A stretch of DNA of 64,000 bases from Kangiellaceae bacterium (GTDB lineage Bacteria > Pseudomonadota > Gammaproteobacteria > Enterobacterales > Kangiellaceae), in the NCBI GenBank assembly GCA_026196875.1, contig JAPHTP010000010.1, positions 1 to 64,000 on the forward strand, read 5' to 3'. A model generated the notes under the pieces. That model saw only the letters and a program-made list of their open reading frames with translations, did not search any database and was not told the DNA's origin. A program made the position numbers and the translations under genes. The stretch's first letter is position 1, and each line of letters opens with the position of its first letter. Of the stretch, positions 18,347 through 27,918 are shown piece by piece.

Positions 18347-18961
18347 ATGAATTGGCTATCCCACATACTTCTCTCCAAACTTAACATAGAGTATCAGCTT
18401 GGAAACTTGCTAGCAGATCCACTCAAGGGAGTTGCATGGAACACGGCCAGCCAATCGCTCATTGATGGTATCTCTATGCATAAGGCTATAGATGTTTATA
18501 CGGACAGTCATCCTGTTATTTCTGCTAGCAAATCTAGGTTAGGAAAAAAAGGTTACTTAAAAGGAGTTGTCGTAGACGTCTTATACGATCATTTTTTGTC
18601 TAACTCATGGGAGAGCTATTCAAAGTTACCAATCGATCATTTTATTGAAAAGTTTGGTTCTGGCGCTATTTACACTTCAAATGTATATCCCGATAATGCA
18701 AAAAAATTCGTACATAGGCTGGTAAAATCAAATCAATTAACTACTTATGTGACCTTTGAGGGATTTGTAGAAACACTAAAAAGAATGGATAAGCGTTTGT
18801 CACCTAGAATTATTGCTCGGGAAACAACACTAAGCTATGTTTCGAGCGTAGAAAATAACTATGAACAACTAAGGAGGGATTTTGATGAGTTTTTCCCTGA
18901 ACTAGTTGATTTCTTCAAGCAACACAAGTTGGGTAGTGAAAGTGATAATTGCCTGCTTTAA
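18347..18961 (+). CDS. acyl carrier protein phosphodiesterase-like protein (AcpH/DUF479)
   Basis: The 204-residue protein matches the AcpH family: MNWLSHILLS at the start, GNLLADPLKG, a central GISMHKAIDVYTDSHP and VVVDVLYDHFLSNSW. These HD-phosphatase-like conserved histidines and aspartates support removal of the 4'-phosphopantetheine group from acyl carrier protein. Its stop overlaps the convergent HAD gene by 4 nt. Confidence 0.85.
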   Translation: MNWLSHILLSKLNIEYQLGNLLADPLKGVAWNTASQSLIDGISMHKAIDVYTDSHPVISASKSRLGKKGYLKGVVVDVLYDHFLSNSWESYSKLPIDHFIEKFGSGAIYTSNVYPDNAKKFVHRLVKSNQLTTYVTFEGFVETLKRMDKRLSPRIIARETTLSYVSSVENNYEQLRRDFDEFFPELVDFFKQHKLGSESDNCLL

Positions 18962-19542
18962 TTCGAGTAAATAGAGGATAGTTCCGAAAAGTCATCAATT
19001 ACCCAATCTGCCAATGTGTGAAATTCGGCATTTCGTTTAGTCGACAGCAATATAGCGCGCATCCCTGCATTTTTAGCCGCCATAAGGTCAAATTTATAGT
19101 CACCAACGTAAGCAAGTTCTTTGGGTGTGATTTGCCATTGTTCGGCAACTTTTAGTAATCCTTCTGGATGTGGTTTGGGTAAACAGTCTTCACGCGTAAT
19201 AATAAGGTCTATTGGAATATTCAGTCTTTCAATAGTGATTGATACCGCGGCTCGCATATTCCGAGTAACAATGGCGAGGGGGATTCTAAGGCCAACTAAG
19301 GAATGCAGCATATTTTCCGCACCGTCTATCCAGTTCGACCGATAAGCTCCTTCTACCTCATGCCTTTCAATGATCTGGTAAATCTTATTAGCTCTTACTT
19401 TATCTTCAAGCGACTCACAATATTCCAGTAAAGGTGTACCTGGTGCTACACCTGCTTCTTCACATATTCTTGGAAAGTCTAACTTCGTATCGGCTAGTGT
19501 GCCGTCAAGATCGAAAATCAGGCCTTTGGGAGCTATCATCAA
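18958..19542 (-). CDS. HAD-family phosphatase
   Basis: The 194-residue HAD hydrolase has motif I GLIFDLDGTLADTK (nucleophile aspartate in FDLDGT), motif II IVTRN, motif III lysine in LPKPHP and motif IV VGDYKFDLMAA. A helical cap lies between motifs I and II. It resembles phosphoglycolate phosphatase/beta-phosphoglucomutase-type members. The exact substrate is not visible. Two consecutive ATG codons (19542 and 19539) could start it. Confidence 0.88.
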   Translation of the reverse strand: MMIAPKGLIFDLDGTLADTKLDFPRICEEAGVAPGTPLLEYCESLEDKVRANKIYQIIERHEVEGAYRSNWIDGAENMLHSLVGLRIPLAIVTRNMRAAVSITIERLNIPIDLIITREDCLPKPHPEGLLKVAEQWQITPKELAYVGDYKFDLMAAKNAGMRAILLSTKRNAEFHTLADWVIDDFSELSSIYSN

Positions 19543-19610
19543 AATAATTTCGCGAGGGTTAATATGTCGATGATAGCTTGTGCTTTAGACTAGTATCAAA
19601 TAATTAATTT

Positions 19611-20330
19611 TCAGAAGTGCCATTTGACTAAAAAACTAAAGGTATTTTGATTGGTCTCAAAAGCGTTGCTGTCAGGAATACCAAATTTGTCCGACCAATA
19701 GTCATATTCGATGCCCAAGTACCACTTGTGATTACCACCATGCCATTGTTGCATGTCAATCTTGATTTGCGGATTAAAATGTAAGTTCTCTTCTGTTTCA
19801 TCACTCGAGAAAGTCCAGTCGAAAAATCCGTCAATTATTAGTGGAACACCTCCCAGTTTCGTATCCATCGACCAAACACCGGTTAATTGATAGCCTTTAC
19901 CCGAAATATCCGGGTCATCGCGTTGGTAAAGGTTGGCATTAAAGTAATGGAAAAAAGAGGTATTAAAGTCAAAGCCTAGTCCATAAAGATTAGATTCAAC
20001 TCCGCCCGAGCCCCTTTCAAAAGTGGTCGCGAAGGTCAGCTTTTTAAGCAAACCACCTCCTTCGAAATCCATTATTTTTATTCTCGGGGAAAATTCACCA
20101 TAGCGACTATCACCGTTGTCAAAGTCTTTGGCATCGATAAATAAAAACATATCCACCCAGTCCCAAGCAGCAGCATACTCAAAGGTAATTGTTTGTTGCT
20201 CTTCAGGTTCAACTGTATAGTTATCCCCAATTAGATAGGACAAGCTTCCGTCCCTAAAATTAGCGGCATATGTACTTTCACTAAACAGAACAGTAGTTAA
20301 TAACACTAATGTAATTCGAACGCTTTTCAT
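19611..20330 (-). CDS. Tsx-like outer-membrane channel (DUF5020/nucleoside-specific porin family)
   Basis: The 239-residue protein has a signal peptide (about residues 1-22, ending STYA) and a beta-barrel-like alternating pattern ending in the terminal aromatic KWHF. Motifs such as TFEYAAAWDWVDMFLFID and the QWHGGNHKWYLGIEYDYW region fit the Tsx/DUF5020 outer-membrane family. Its ATG overlaps the stop of the upstream sensor gene by 4 nt, so the two are translationally coupled. This suggests the channel admits the ligand sensed by the THI5-like domain of that protein, which is inference. Confidence 0.85.
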   Translation of the reverse strand: MKSVRITLVLLTTVLFSESTYAANFRDGSLSYLIGDNYTVEPEEQQTITFEYAAAWDWVDMFLFIDAKDFDNGDSRYGEFSPRIKIMDFEGGGLLKKLTFATTFERGSGGVESNLYGLGFDFNTSFFHYFNANLYQRDDPDISGKGYQLTGVWSMDTKLGGVPLIIDGFFDWTFSSDETEENLHFNPQIKIDMQQWHGGNHKWYLGIEYDYWSDKFGIPDSNAFETNQNTFSFLVKWHF

Positions 20331-23300
20331 ACAAACTCCTTTGTAACGTAATCTCGAAAATCATTTTTATCCATTGGTTTTCCTAAGTGGTAACCTTGCC
20401 CAAAGTCACATCCGTGAGAGGTTAAAAACTCTAATTGTTCTTGAGTTTCAACTCCTTCAGCAATGACCTTCATATTAAGCCGTTTCGCCATTACGAGAAT
20501 AGTTTCAATCAATGCGTTGCCTGATTCATCGCGATTAATTTTCTCTACGAATGCTCGGTCTATTTTAATAATGTCGACTGGAAATTTAACCAGGTAGCTT
20601 AGTGATGAATAACCTGTACCAAAATCATCTATCGCAATTTTGACGCCAAATTCTTTGAGTCTGTTCAAAACACCGAGGGCTTTTTCTGTATCATCAGTTA
20701 ATAAACGCTCTGTAATTTCTACTGTTAAGCGGGTATTTTTACTTAATAATTCGATACACTCCATCCAGTTTTGGAGCGCTTTGTCTTTGGTGTGGAAGAG
20801 CCTCGGTGATACATTAATCGAAAGCTCGATATTACTTCCCTGTTCGTTTAGATAGTCTAGCCAACCAATTGCTTTCTCAAGAATCATAAGGTCTATTTTG
20901 TTAATAAGCCCAGACTCTTCTGCGAGTGGTATGAACTCTCCGGGTGAGATGAATTTTTGTTCGTTATTAATCCAGCGAGCTAAGGCTTCACATTTCTCAA
21001 TACTGTTATTGCGTAAATTAACAATGGGTTGGAAGTACGGTGTGAGTTGATTACTGTTAATTGCTTCAATAAGCTGAGTTAATAGCCTGTGTCGATACTC
21101 AGATTTCTCTTGCATTTCTCGAGTATAGAATTGCCAACCATTGCGACCACTGTTTTTAACCTCGTACATCGCTTGGTCAGCTTTGCTAATTAACGACTGT
21201 GCGTCTTGGCCATCACTTGGGAAGAGAGAGATGCCTATACTCGCACTACAATGAATTGATACTTCTCCTATGGCAAAGTTCTTTTCCATTTTGGAAATGA
21301 TTTGCTCAGTTATTTTAAGGGCATTGTTGAAGTCCTTAAGCCCGGGAAGGATTACGCCAAACTCGTCACCGCTCAGACGAGAAACCGTGTCAGAATCTCT
21401 AACGCAACTTAGAATACGCTTTGAGGCTTCTATCAATAGTTTGTCACCTATCGAATGACCGTAGTTATCGTTGACAGGTTTGAACCTATCAATATCAATA
21501 AACAATACGCCAACAATTTCCTTTTCTCTTTTAGCATCTTCGATTGCATGGTTAAGGCGATCATTAAACAGTACTCGATTTGGTAAATCTGTCAGGGCGT
21601 CGTAGGTCGCCTGGTGTTCAATTAACTTGGCGCTGACAATTTTCTCCGTGACATCTTGTATTGTTCCGGTGACAACATATTTGCCCTCACTGCTGGAAGA
21701 AAACTGGGCAATCACTCGAGTCCAAATTGGGGATGATTGGCTTTTCAATTCAAGCTCTATATCAAAAGGTTGTTTGTCATTAAAAGCCTTCTTGATACTT
21801 GACTCCAATAAAAAAAATCCTTCACCCTCAAAAAGAGGGCGCAAGTCTTGGAGTTTTCGGGGACTATAATTTGGTTCTTTTTGTATCGTTATAGCTGTTT
21901 GTTTTGACCACTGACAAATATTTAAATTTTCATCAACTTTCCAACCACCAATTTTGGCGACGCTACCAACTTTTTCTAATAGTCTACGGTGATTGCGGAT
22001 GGTTGCTTGGTAAGCTAGTTTCTCTTTTTCCTGTTTAAATCTATAGATAGCAAAGCTTGCTATCAAAATTGTTAGAGCGACTGTCGCTAATCTCGATACC
22101 GTGAGAGTGAAGGAAGATGCCTCTGCCATATTCTTGGCCGTTGCAGCCAAATGCCAGGTTCCGCCGCCAACGCTGATAACAAATTGTACACTGTTACTGG
22201 CTTCAAATAGATTTTTGTCGCCATAAAAGACAGGACCTTGATTTCCGAGAGAGTCAAAGCTTCTCATTGCCAGGTTAGCTTCACTGGCTAAACCGAAAAT
22301 TCCTGAGCGTTTAAATAGATCGTCAGCGTCAAGAGGTGCCGAAATAATGCCCCAAAATCGTCGTTCAGAGTCTGAGCCGGTAAAAATTGGAGCTCTACCA
22401 ATAAATGCCTTTCCTCCTTGAATCAATTCAATTGGCCCTACGACCAAAAGTTGTCCGGTGTTTGCAACTTGCATAACCATTTCTCTTTGCGCTTTATTTT
22501 GTTTGTAATCAAGCCCGATGACTTTTTCATTGCCTTTTAGGGGATAAACAAAATTAACTACCAAATCTTTCGCTGCGGCAAAATTGATGAGAAGCGGTTC
22601 TTTCTTAAATAGCTCTCCTGCATAATTGTCAAAATCTTGCCTGGTTAAATCTGGTGAAGCGGAAATGTAAGCGGCGAATCCATTAATCATGGATAAGTTT
22701 GTTCTTAGGTTGCCTTCAAGCTTTGCGCTAACAGAAGCAAGATGGCGGGTTAAGTTGAGTTTTTCTAACTGTTCTCGTTCATTTTTGATTATTTCTTCAA
22801 GTTGGTATTCGGTCGTAGCAGCTAAAGTAACGATTGTTAGGAGTGTTAGCGGTAGCTGGCGTTTATACCAGAAAATAAATACGAGAGGCAGCAAGACGAC
22901 AATAGTTATCAGTAGATTAACTAATGAAGAATAGCTGCTGTCTTCACTAATTGATTCAAATAGTGCATTTTTGTCTAGAGTTGATTTAACAATACCAATC
23001 GACCTAAGTCGCTCATTCATGGTAAACCAACGATCTGTATTGGAGTGACCGAGCGGAGTTCTGGGATAGTCAATTAGCTCATCAATCAAAGTTGAGAAAG
23101 CCAGATTATAGGCAAATAGATCTTTATAGAAGATCTGATGTCGCTCTAATTCATTTGCAATTTGAAAGGCAACTTCTCTTTTATTTTTTAGCGCAAACTT
23201 CCATCCCAAAATTGAAGCGTCAACAAATTTTTCAACCAGCTCAGGATTCTCTTTAAGAAACGATTTTCGCGTATATAGCGTGTCACCATAAAATCTTAAA

Positions 23301-23911
23301 CCAAAATCAGCGGGGTGGAGGCGGTTTAATTTTACTCCTTTTTCTTCCGATTGGACCTTGGCTGAAATGTCATAAGTAACGATTGCATCGGCCTTGCCCT
23401 GAATGAGTGTTTCAATTGTGACAGGTTCATCAACAAAATCTATTTTGGAGATATCAAAGCCACGAGATTTAAATAGAGCAATAATTTCGATTTTGGTTGC
23501 ATCATTGTCGACGGCAGCAATTTTGAGTTTAGCGAGCTCAGATAAGTTTCTGATTGGAGTTTGCTCTAAACTAAAAACCGCACTTGGGCTCCGCTGAAAT
23601 ATTGGGGCTAGAACTGCTAGTGATGCACCCGAATCTTGCCCGGTTAAAATATCAAGTGAGCCAATAGCAAACTGGGCATTTCCAGAGGTTAATTCGTCTA
23701 ACGGTGAAACAATACTGCCATCTTTTTTAACCGCGGGTAATATTTCAACTTCTAGCCCCGCTTGGCGATAATATCCTTGCCAATTTGCGGCGTAAAAACC
23801 GGCAAATTGAAACTCATGTTCCCACTTTAATTGCAGTGTAACTTTTTCAAGTCCATAGGCAATTCCACTTTTAACGATTAAAACTAATAAAATCAGAAGC
23901 TTATAAGGCAT
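20327..23911 (-). CDS. THI5/NMT1-like - CHASE - PAS - GGDEF - EAL c-di-GMP sensor enzyme
   Basis: This 1194-residue protein starts with a signal/anchor and a periplasmic SsuA/THI5-like substrate-binding domain (about residues 20-320, with QLKWEHEFQFAGFYAANWQG). Membrane segments lie at about 330-370, a CHASE domain at about 400-590, and another membrane segment at about 610-635. It ends with PAS, GGDEF (SGDEF at 847-851) and EAL (EAL at 975-977, DDFGTGYSS further on). The S for the first G of GGDEF is tolerated in some active cyclases. The EAL residues look intact, so net c-di-GMP breakdown is likely. It is coupled to the Tsx-like porin gene. Confidence 0.92.
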   Translation of the reverse strand: MPYKLLILLVLIVKSGIAYGLEKVTLQLKWEHEFQFAGFYAANWQGYYRQAGLEVEILPAVKKDGSIVSPLDELTSGNAQFAIGSLDILTGQDSGASLAVLAPIFQRSPSAVFSLEQTPIRNLSELAKLKIAAVDNDATKIEIIALFKSRGFDISKIDFVDEPVTIETLIQGKADAIVTYDISAKVQSEEKGVKLNRLHPADFGLRFYGDTLYTRKSFLKENPELVEKFVDASILGWKFALKNKREVAFQIANELERHQIFYKDLFAYNLAFSTLIDELIDYPRTPLGHSNTDRWFTMNERLRSIGIVKSTLDKNALFESISEDSSYSSLVNLLITIVVLLPLVFIFWYKRQLPLTLLTIVTLAATTEYQLEEIIKNEREQLEKLNLTRHLASVSAKLEGNLRTNLSMINGFAAYISASPDLTRQDFDNYAGELFKKEPLLINFAAAKDLVVNFVYPLKGNEKVIGLDYKQNKAQREMVMQVANTGQLLVVGPIELIQGGKAFIGRAPIFTGSDSERRFWGIISAPLDADDLFKRSGIFGLASEANLAMRSFDSLGNQGPVFYGDKNLFEASNSVQFVISVGGGTWHLAATAKNMAEASSFTLTVSRLATVALTILIASFAIYRFKQEKEKLAYQATIRNHRRLLEKVGSVAKIGGWKVDENLNICQWSKQTAITIQKEPNYSPRKLQDLRPLFEGEGFFLLESSIKKAFNDKQPFDIELELKSQSSPIWTRVIAQFSSSSEGKYVVTGTIQDVTEKIVSAKLIEHQATYDALTDLPNRVLFNDRLNHAIEDAKREKEIVGVLFIDIDRFKPVNDNYGHSIGDKLLIEASKRILSCVRDSDTVSRLSGDEFGVILPGLKDFNNALKITEQIISKMEKNFAIGEVSIHCSASIGISLFPSDGQDAQSLISKADQAMYEVKNSGRNGWQFYTREMQEKSEYRHRLLTQLIEAINSNQLTPYFQPIVNLRNNSIEKCEALARWINNEQKFISPGEFIPLAEESGLINKIDLMILEKAIGWLDYLNEQGSNIELSINVSPRLFHTKDKALQNWMECIELLSKNTRLTVEITERLLTDDTEKALGVLNRLKEFGVKIAIDDFGTGYSSLSYLVKFPVDIIKIDRAFVEKINRDESGNALIETILVMAKRLNMKVIAEGVETQEQLEFLTSHGCDFGQGYHLGKPMDKNDFRDYVTKEFV

Positions 23912-24263
23912 CAGATAAGAGTTAAAATTTTTGATCTTTGATACTAAGCCTAGTTGAAATTAAATCGAATTGCTGTTGAATTTGGTTCATTAGCGGTTTG
24001 AATGCCGTCGAGAAACTATTAACTCCGGCTTTCATTAGTAGGTGTACCTAAGCTAGATGTTTTTGGGAGCCGTTCAAACTAATTATCTGTGTTTATAAAA
24101 GAAACAGCTTAAGGGCAGGGATGTTTAGAAAAATTCGACAAATTATGGCCTTTATCGGATGTCCTTCCCCCATTGCTAAATTGATAATATATACTTTAGA
24201 GATATAGATTTGTTTAGGAGCCGCTGGGCAGGTACTGAGCAGGTGTTTTGAGGAGAATTTGGT
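23912..24263. other. 352-bp divergent intergenic region
   Basis: This spacer lies between the THI5-GGDEF-EAL gene and the MshEN gene. It is AT-rich, with a TATA-rich stretch at about 24180-24210 that could hold the promoter of the MshEN gene and a good AGGAG ribosome site at 24251-24255. I looked for a GEMM-type c-di-GMP riboswitch and for palindromes and saw none convincing. Confidence 0.4.
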
Positions 24264-24977
24264 ATGTCAGATGGAGCGCGTTCAAAGGAGACATCCCGTC
24301 TTGGTCTATTGCTGGTCGAGAAAGGCCTGATAACGGAACGGGATTTACAATTAGCGCTGCAGGTACAACAACAAGAGGGGAAAAGGCTAGGCGAAGTACT
24401 TGTAAGCCAAAAACTGATCACTCGTACTCAACTAACCCAGGTTCTCTGTAAACAAAAGTGGCTTCGTTCCGCTGTTGCTGGTCTATTAATTGCGGCTGCG
24501 CCCGTATGTCCTGCGCTGGCAAGCGAAAAACCCCTGGATTTTGGCGGTAAAACAAAACTATTCGTAGATAAGTCCCCAGATAAGATAAATTTCTCTGGGG
24601 GGACAAATTTTGAACCTGACTCGAAATTTTCGGTGGGCTTAAAGCATAGATTTGATTTTGGACCTTCTGTTGAGGTGAGATTTAATCAAGGTCCCCAATT
24701 TGATCCAACTCAACCTGCAAATTTTGCTCCGCAAATATCATTTGCCTCAGGTGGCAGAAGTTATTCAGATAAAAAAGTGGGCTATAGGCACTCAATGGGC
24801 CCGAAGAGATTTGACCGCTATAAAGACACTATTCCGGCCATTTATCGGTTAACGATTAAGGGGTATTCGATTTATGAAAAGGAACACAATACAGTTGAAA
24901 CTTGGGGAATGAACAAAGTTAAGAGCCATCCTTGTAAGGACTACGAACTGATGTTCTCAGTTACCAAGCATTTCTAG
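24264..24977 (+). CDS. membrane-anchored MshEN c-di-GMP receptor protein
   Basis: AGGAG lies 8 nt before the ATG. Residues 12-35 and 41-64 are two copies of the MshEN motif (RLG-x2-LV, a G in the first copy, L-x3-L-x2-Q), separated by exactly five residues (36-40), as in the high-affinity c-di-GMP-binding MshEN domain. The second copy has K50 where G is usual. A hydrophobic segment (about 68-87, AVAGLLIAAAPVCPALAS) then leads to about 150 probably periplasmic residues with beta-strand character, two cysteines near the start/end and a terminal F. The C-terminal part matches no family I know. Divergent from a c-di-GMP enzyme, it may carry the c-di-GMP signal across the membrane. Confidence 0.75.
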   Translation: MSDGARSKETSRLGLLLVEKGLITERDLQLALQVQQQEGKRLGEVLVSQKLITRTQLTQVLCKQKWLRSAVAGLLIAAAPVCPALASEKPLDFGGKTKLFVDKSPDKINFSGGTNFEPDSKFSVGLKHRFDFGPSVEVRFNQGPQFDPTQPANFAPQISFASGGRSYSDKKVGYRHSMGPKRFDRYKDTIPAIYRLTIKGYSIYEKEHNTVETWGMNKVKSHPCKDYELMFSVTKHF

Positions 24978-25052
24978 ATCTTGTTAAGCTTGCCTTATTC
25001 ATCACCGTCGAAAGGCCAACGAACCTTGGTAATACGCTAAAAATTGACCAGA

Positions 25053-25508
25053 TTACTCGACCGCCAATATTTTTAACTTGGCTTTTATAAATTCGCTATG
25101 AGGAACAAAAAGTAAGTCGGCAATTTTTCTAAGATAGTGCTCTTCATGATGGTCGATCCTGCCGTCAGCATTGGCTACTCGCCATAAGTATTCAATTATT
25201 CGGAGCTTCTGTGGCATTTCGAAGTGACTATTGATTAGCGAGGTAAACTGGTAGTAATCCGTGGCGTTTTCCAATTCGTCTTTGGTTAATTGTTTTAGTT
25301 CTTCTATTTCTTGCTCAGTAATGCCGAGTTCTTCCATTAAAATGGTGTTAACCTGGTCGATCTCTAGCTTAGAGACTTCATTATCAATAGTCGTCATTTC
25401 CAGCAGGACTGCAGCAATGGCGAGGTTCAGCGAGTGCTCCGTTGTTGTTTCATCGGCACTGGAAATTTCGATAAACTGTTCAAAGAACAAAGTAATTTTT
25501 TTTAGCAC
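25053..25508 (-). CDS. TerB-like (tellurite-resistance TerB superfamily) protein
   Basis: The 151-residue all-helical protein matches the COG4103/TerB family: LNLAIAAVLLEMTTIDNEVSKLE in the first half and LWRVANADGRIDHHEEHYLRKIADLL in the second. These are the two acidic metal-binding-like repeats. Length is normal. The molecular function of such small TerB proteins is not settled. It follows the ChpA-N-like gene on the same strand after about 126 nt. Confidence 0.85.
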   Translation of the reverse strand: MLKKITLFFEQFIEISSADETTTEHSLNLAIAAVLLEMTTIDNEVSKLEIDQVNTILMEELGITEQEIEELKQLTKDELENATDYYQFTSLINSHFEMPQKLRIIEYLWRVANADGRIDHHEEHYLRKIADLLFVPHSEFIKAKLKILAVE

Positions 25509-25634
25509 TGTTTTTGATTACTCCGGAATTACTCAACCATTGAGAAGTTTAAAAGTCGAAGGCGGACTCAGTCAACTTCAATCACCTAAGTATAAATCAA
25601 GATAATCAAACCTTTGAGTACAAAGCGTTAGAAT

Positions 25635-27305
25635 TTATTTCTGATAAGTTCGGTTGAGTTGCAACAAGCTATTGTCTGCAAATTGAAGAATTCGAGAACT
25701 GGGGGTTGCGGTAAACTTTAGCGTTTCCAAATAGAATTCCAAACTTCCTAAAGTATCGGCAAACAAATTTAGCGCATCATCACTGGTGCTGTGTGGATTC
25801 TTAATTAGGTGATGCTGTATAAATACACTACAACCACTAATAATGTTTTCGACGCCACTTACTTTTAATTTGGCGAATCCAGTGGCAATGTCGTCCAACA
25901 GGCCCGGCGCTTCTTTAAGGATCAGGGCCTTTTTATTTTCTTTGGTAAAGCGGGTAAAGCACTGCATCAAAGCTTTGATACTTTGGTTGGTTTGTTCCCA
26001 GAATTGTTGCTCTGCTTTGTTCAGTTTTTTGCGACGATTTGAGGTCTTACCGGATAACTTCTCTACTTCTATATCGTCTAGTGCTTTTCTTATACTATCA
26101 AGCACTATATACAAAATATTAAAATCCTTAGCACTGAGTAGTTTAGCTTCGCTTTGCGCCTTTTCCATTAAGTCGATGGCGACGCTTAACCTAACAGACT
26201 GATCGTCAATTTGCAGTATTTTGAGCAAGTTGTTGAGGTTGTTCATTTGCTTATTGGCTGCATCCATTTCTTCCGCATCCAATGCATGCTCTTGGCAATT
26301 GCGCAAAATACTCTCGATGTTATCCACTTCGGTTAACAGAGCTTCAGCAATTGACTTGTAGTCTTGATCACTCGGACCACGCAACTCTTCCATTTCTTCT
26401 CTTAATACGGCATCAGTGATTTCTGTGCCAACGATTTCAAAATGGTTTAAAACAGAAGTTACCAAACTAGATTTAGAGCCGCTAATTGAAGTCAGGTATA
26501 GCATTTCTTTCGTCAGTAATCGCATTTCCAATTTATTATCGTCGAGCAGGTTTTCGCGTTTGTTTTCGACTTTTCGAATTTGTCGGTCGATACGAGAAAA
26601 TAGCTTCAGTCTGGCCCGGGTCATTGCGAGCTTTTCATCTATAAAACACTGAATCATGGCTTCGGCAATCCACCAGAGGTTAGGACTGTGAGGGCGCGGA
26701 CATTCCTTATCCAACTTGACCAAAGCCTTTTGCATCATCCTTAAACCACCGGTTAAGTTAGTTTTGCGTAAAACTTCGATAAGACCGATTTGGTACATTT
26801 GCCGGTAATGACGTGACGCGGTTGCGCTTTCTTCACTAGTGACTAAGACTAAGCCTTGTTCATTTCGAGGCTGTGTTCCGTCTGGAATGAAAAACACCGA
26901 TTCCCCCAGTACCGGAACATTGGCACACTGCCTTAAGTCATTTATCGAAGGCAATAGCAACTGTGGGATATCGCAGGGTTTATGATTAATATGTTCGCTA
27001 TAGCGCATTAATCTGGCAAGCGAAGTTGAGGTTGTTTCTAACAGGGCTGCTCGGCTAGTTGGCTTACGTTTAGTAATGCTCTTGAGCAAGCCAATTGCAT
27101 CGCCAACGAGTCTTTGCGCACCTTGCATTTCCAACAGTGTAAAAACACCCTTCAGCTTTTGTAGGTGAGCAATAGATTTTTTTAAGGATTTCAGATTCTT
27201 ATAAGATTTTGAATAGTTGTCTAATGAGTTAATCGCAAGATTAATTTCTGCAGATACGTCTTCGAGAATGAGGTCGAGTGATTGTAAGCTGCTAACTTGT
27301 GACAT
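25635..27305 (-). CDS. stand-alone ChpA N-terminal-like protein (pseudo-Hpt module)
   Basis: The 556-residue soluble helical protein resembles the N-terminal region of ChpA/PilL-type chemotaxis kinases: KLKGVFTLLEMQGAQRL near residue 52, LLPSINDLRQ and VLGESVFFIPD around 115-145. It lacks the kinase, CheW and receiver domains. The Hpt-like segment has Q where the phosphorylatable histidine would sit (QKLKG instead of HxxKG), so it is a pseudo-Hpt. The rest is helical with several KLxxxL patterns. It may act as a scaffold or decoy in a pilus/chemotaxis pathway, which is inference. The start ATG follows AAGAG. Confidence 0.65.
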   Translation of the reverse strand: MSQVSSLQSLDLILEDVSAEINLAINSLDNYSKSYKNLKSLKKSIAHLQKLKGVFTLLEMQGAQRLVGDAIGLLKSITKRKPTSRAALLETTSTSLARLMRYSEHINHKPCDIPQLLLPSINDLRQCANVPVLGESVFFIPDGTQPRNEQGLVLVTSEESATASRHYRQMYQIGLIEVLRKTNLTGGLRMMQKALVKLDKECPRPHSPNLWWIAEAMIQCFIDEKLAMTRARLKLFSRIDRQIRKVENKRENLLDDNKLEMRLLTKEMLYLTSISGSKSSLVTSVLNHFEIVGTEITDAVLREEMEELRGPSDQDYKSIAEALLTEVDNIESILRNCQEHALDAEEMDAANKQMNNLNNLLKILQIDDQSVRLSVAIDLMEKAQSEAKLLSAKDFNILYIVLDSIRKALDDIEVEKLSGKTSNRRKKLNKAEQQFWEQTNQSIKALMQCFTRFTKENKKALILKEAPGLLDDIATGFAKLKVSGVENIISGCSVFIQHHLIKNPHSTSDDALNLFADTLGSLEFYLETLKFTATPSSRILQFADNSLLQLNRTYQK

Positions 27306-27600
27306 CGTATTACTCTTGGGTACCTTAATAATATTGTTTAATTCTTATTTCGAATTAGTCTAGTCTACATGAAGTGCTTGATCAATATAGTACAAAAGTA
27401 CCAAATTGTGACGTTGATATCTTATTTTCGACCGTTAATCTATTTTGGGGGTATTTATTCAATAGGCGGAAATAGGAGCATGTGATTGGCCACGTATAAA
27501 CAGGGTATCCATTCTGAGGATGGGTTAACAAAGTTGAAGGTAACATTGAGATACAATTGCGGTCTTAACAGGAAAGTAAAGATTAACAACAAAATAAACT

Positions 27601-27918
27601 ATGTACTTTAAACCTGCCCAAGGTTGGCAAACATTCAATTTTTCAGACGAACTGGTAGAGCTTATAGCAACCCGCCTTGCGTTAGCCGAAAACTCAGGAA
27701 TCTGGGAATATTATAATTTTGATGGTAAGTCTTCAGTGTGGTGTTCCGACGAGATTTCTGCAACTAACCAACTCTTGCTCAAATTTGACTCTGATCGAGA
27801 TGATGCACGTGTCGAGTCCCTGGCGATAGAAATGACCAATAATTCTGGCCAGCATTTCAAGCAGCTATTTAAGCTAAAAAACGAACTAAAAAAACAGTTT
27901 GATATTCGCGATGAGTAA
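27601..27918 (+). CDS. hypothetical protein, 105 aa
   Basis: This soluble protein (105 aa) has no signal peptide and no motif I recognise. It begins MYFKPAQGWQTFNFSDELVE and ends with a charged helix (LFKLKNELKKQFDIRDE). No strong ribosome site precedes the ATG. Natural codon-level amino-acid balance and an isolated position with flanking gaps of about 300 bp support a real gene, but no function can be given. The flanking gaps (27306-27600 and 27919-28214) show no clear elements. Confidence 0.6.
   Translation: MYFKPAQGWQTFNFSDELVELIATRLALAENSGIWEYYNFDGKSSVWCSDEISATNQLLLKFDSDRDDARVESLAIEMTNNSGQHFKQLFKLKNELKKQFDIRDE

Noticed and set aside
23912-24263. Possible c-di-GMP (GEMM) riboswitch before the MshEN gene
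   Set aside because: None of the conserved GEMM segments could be found.
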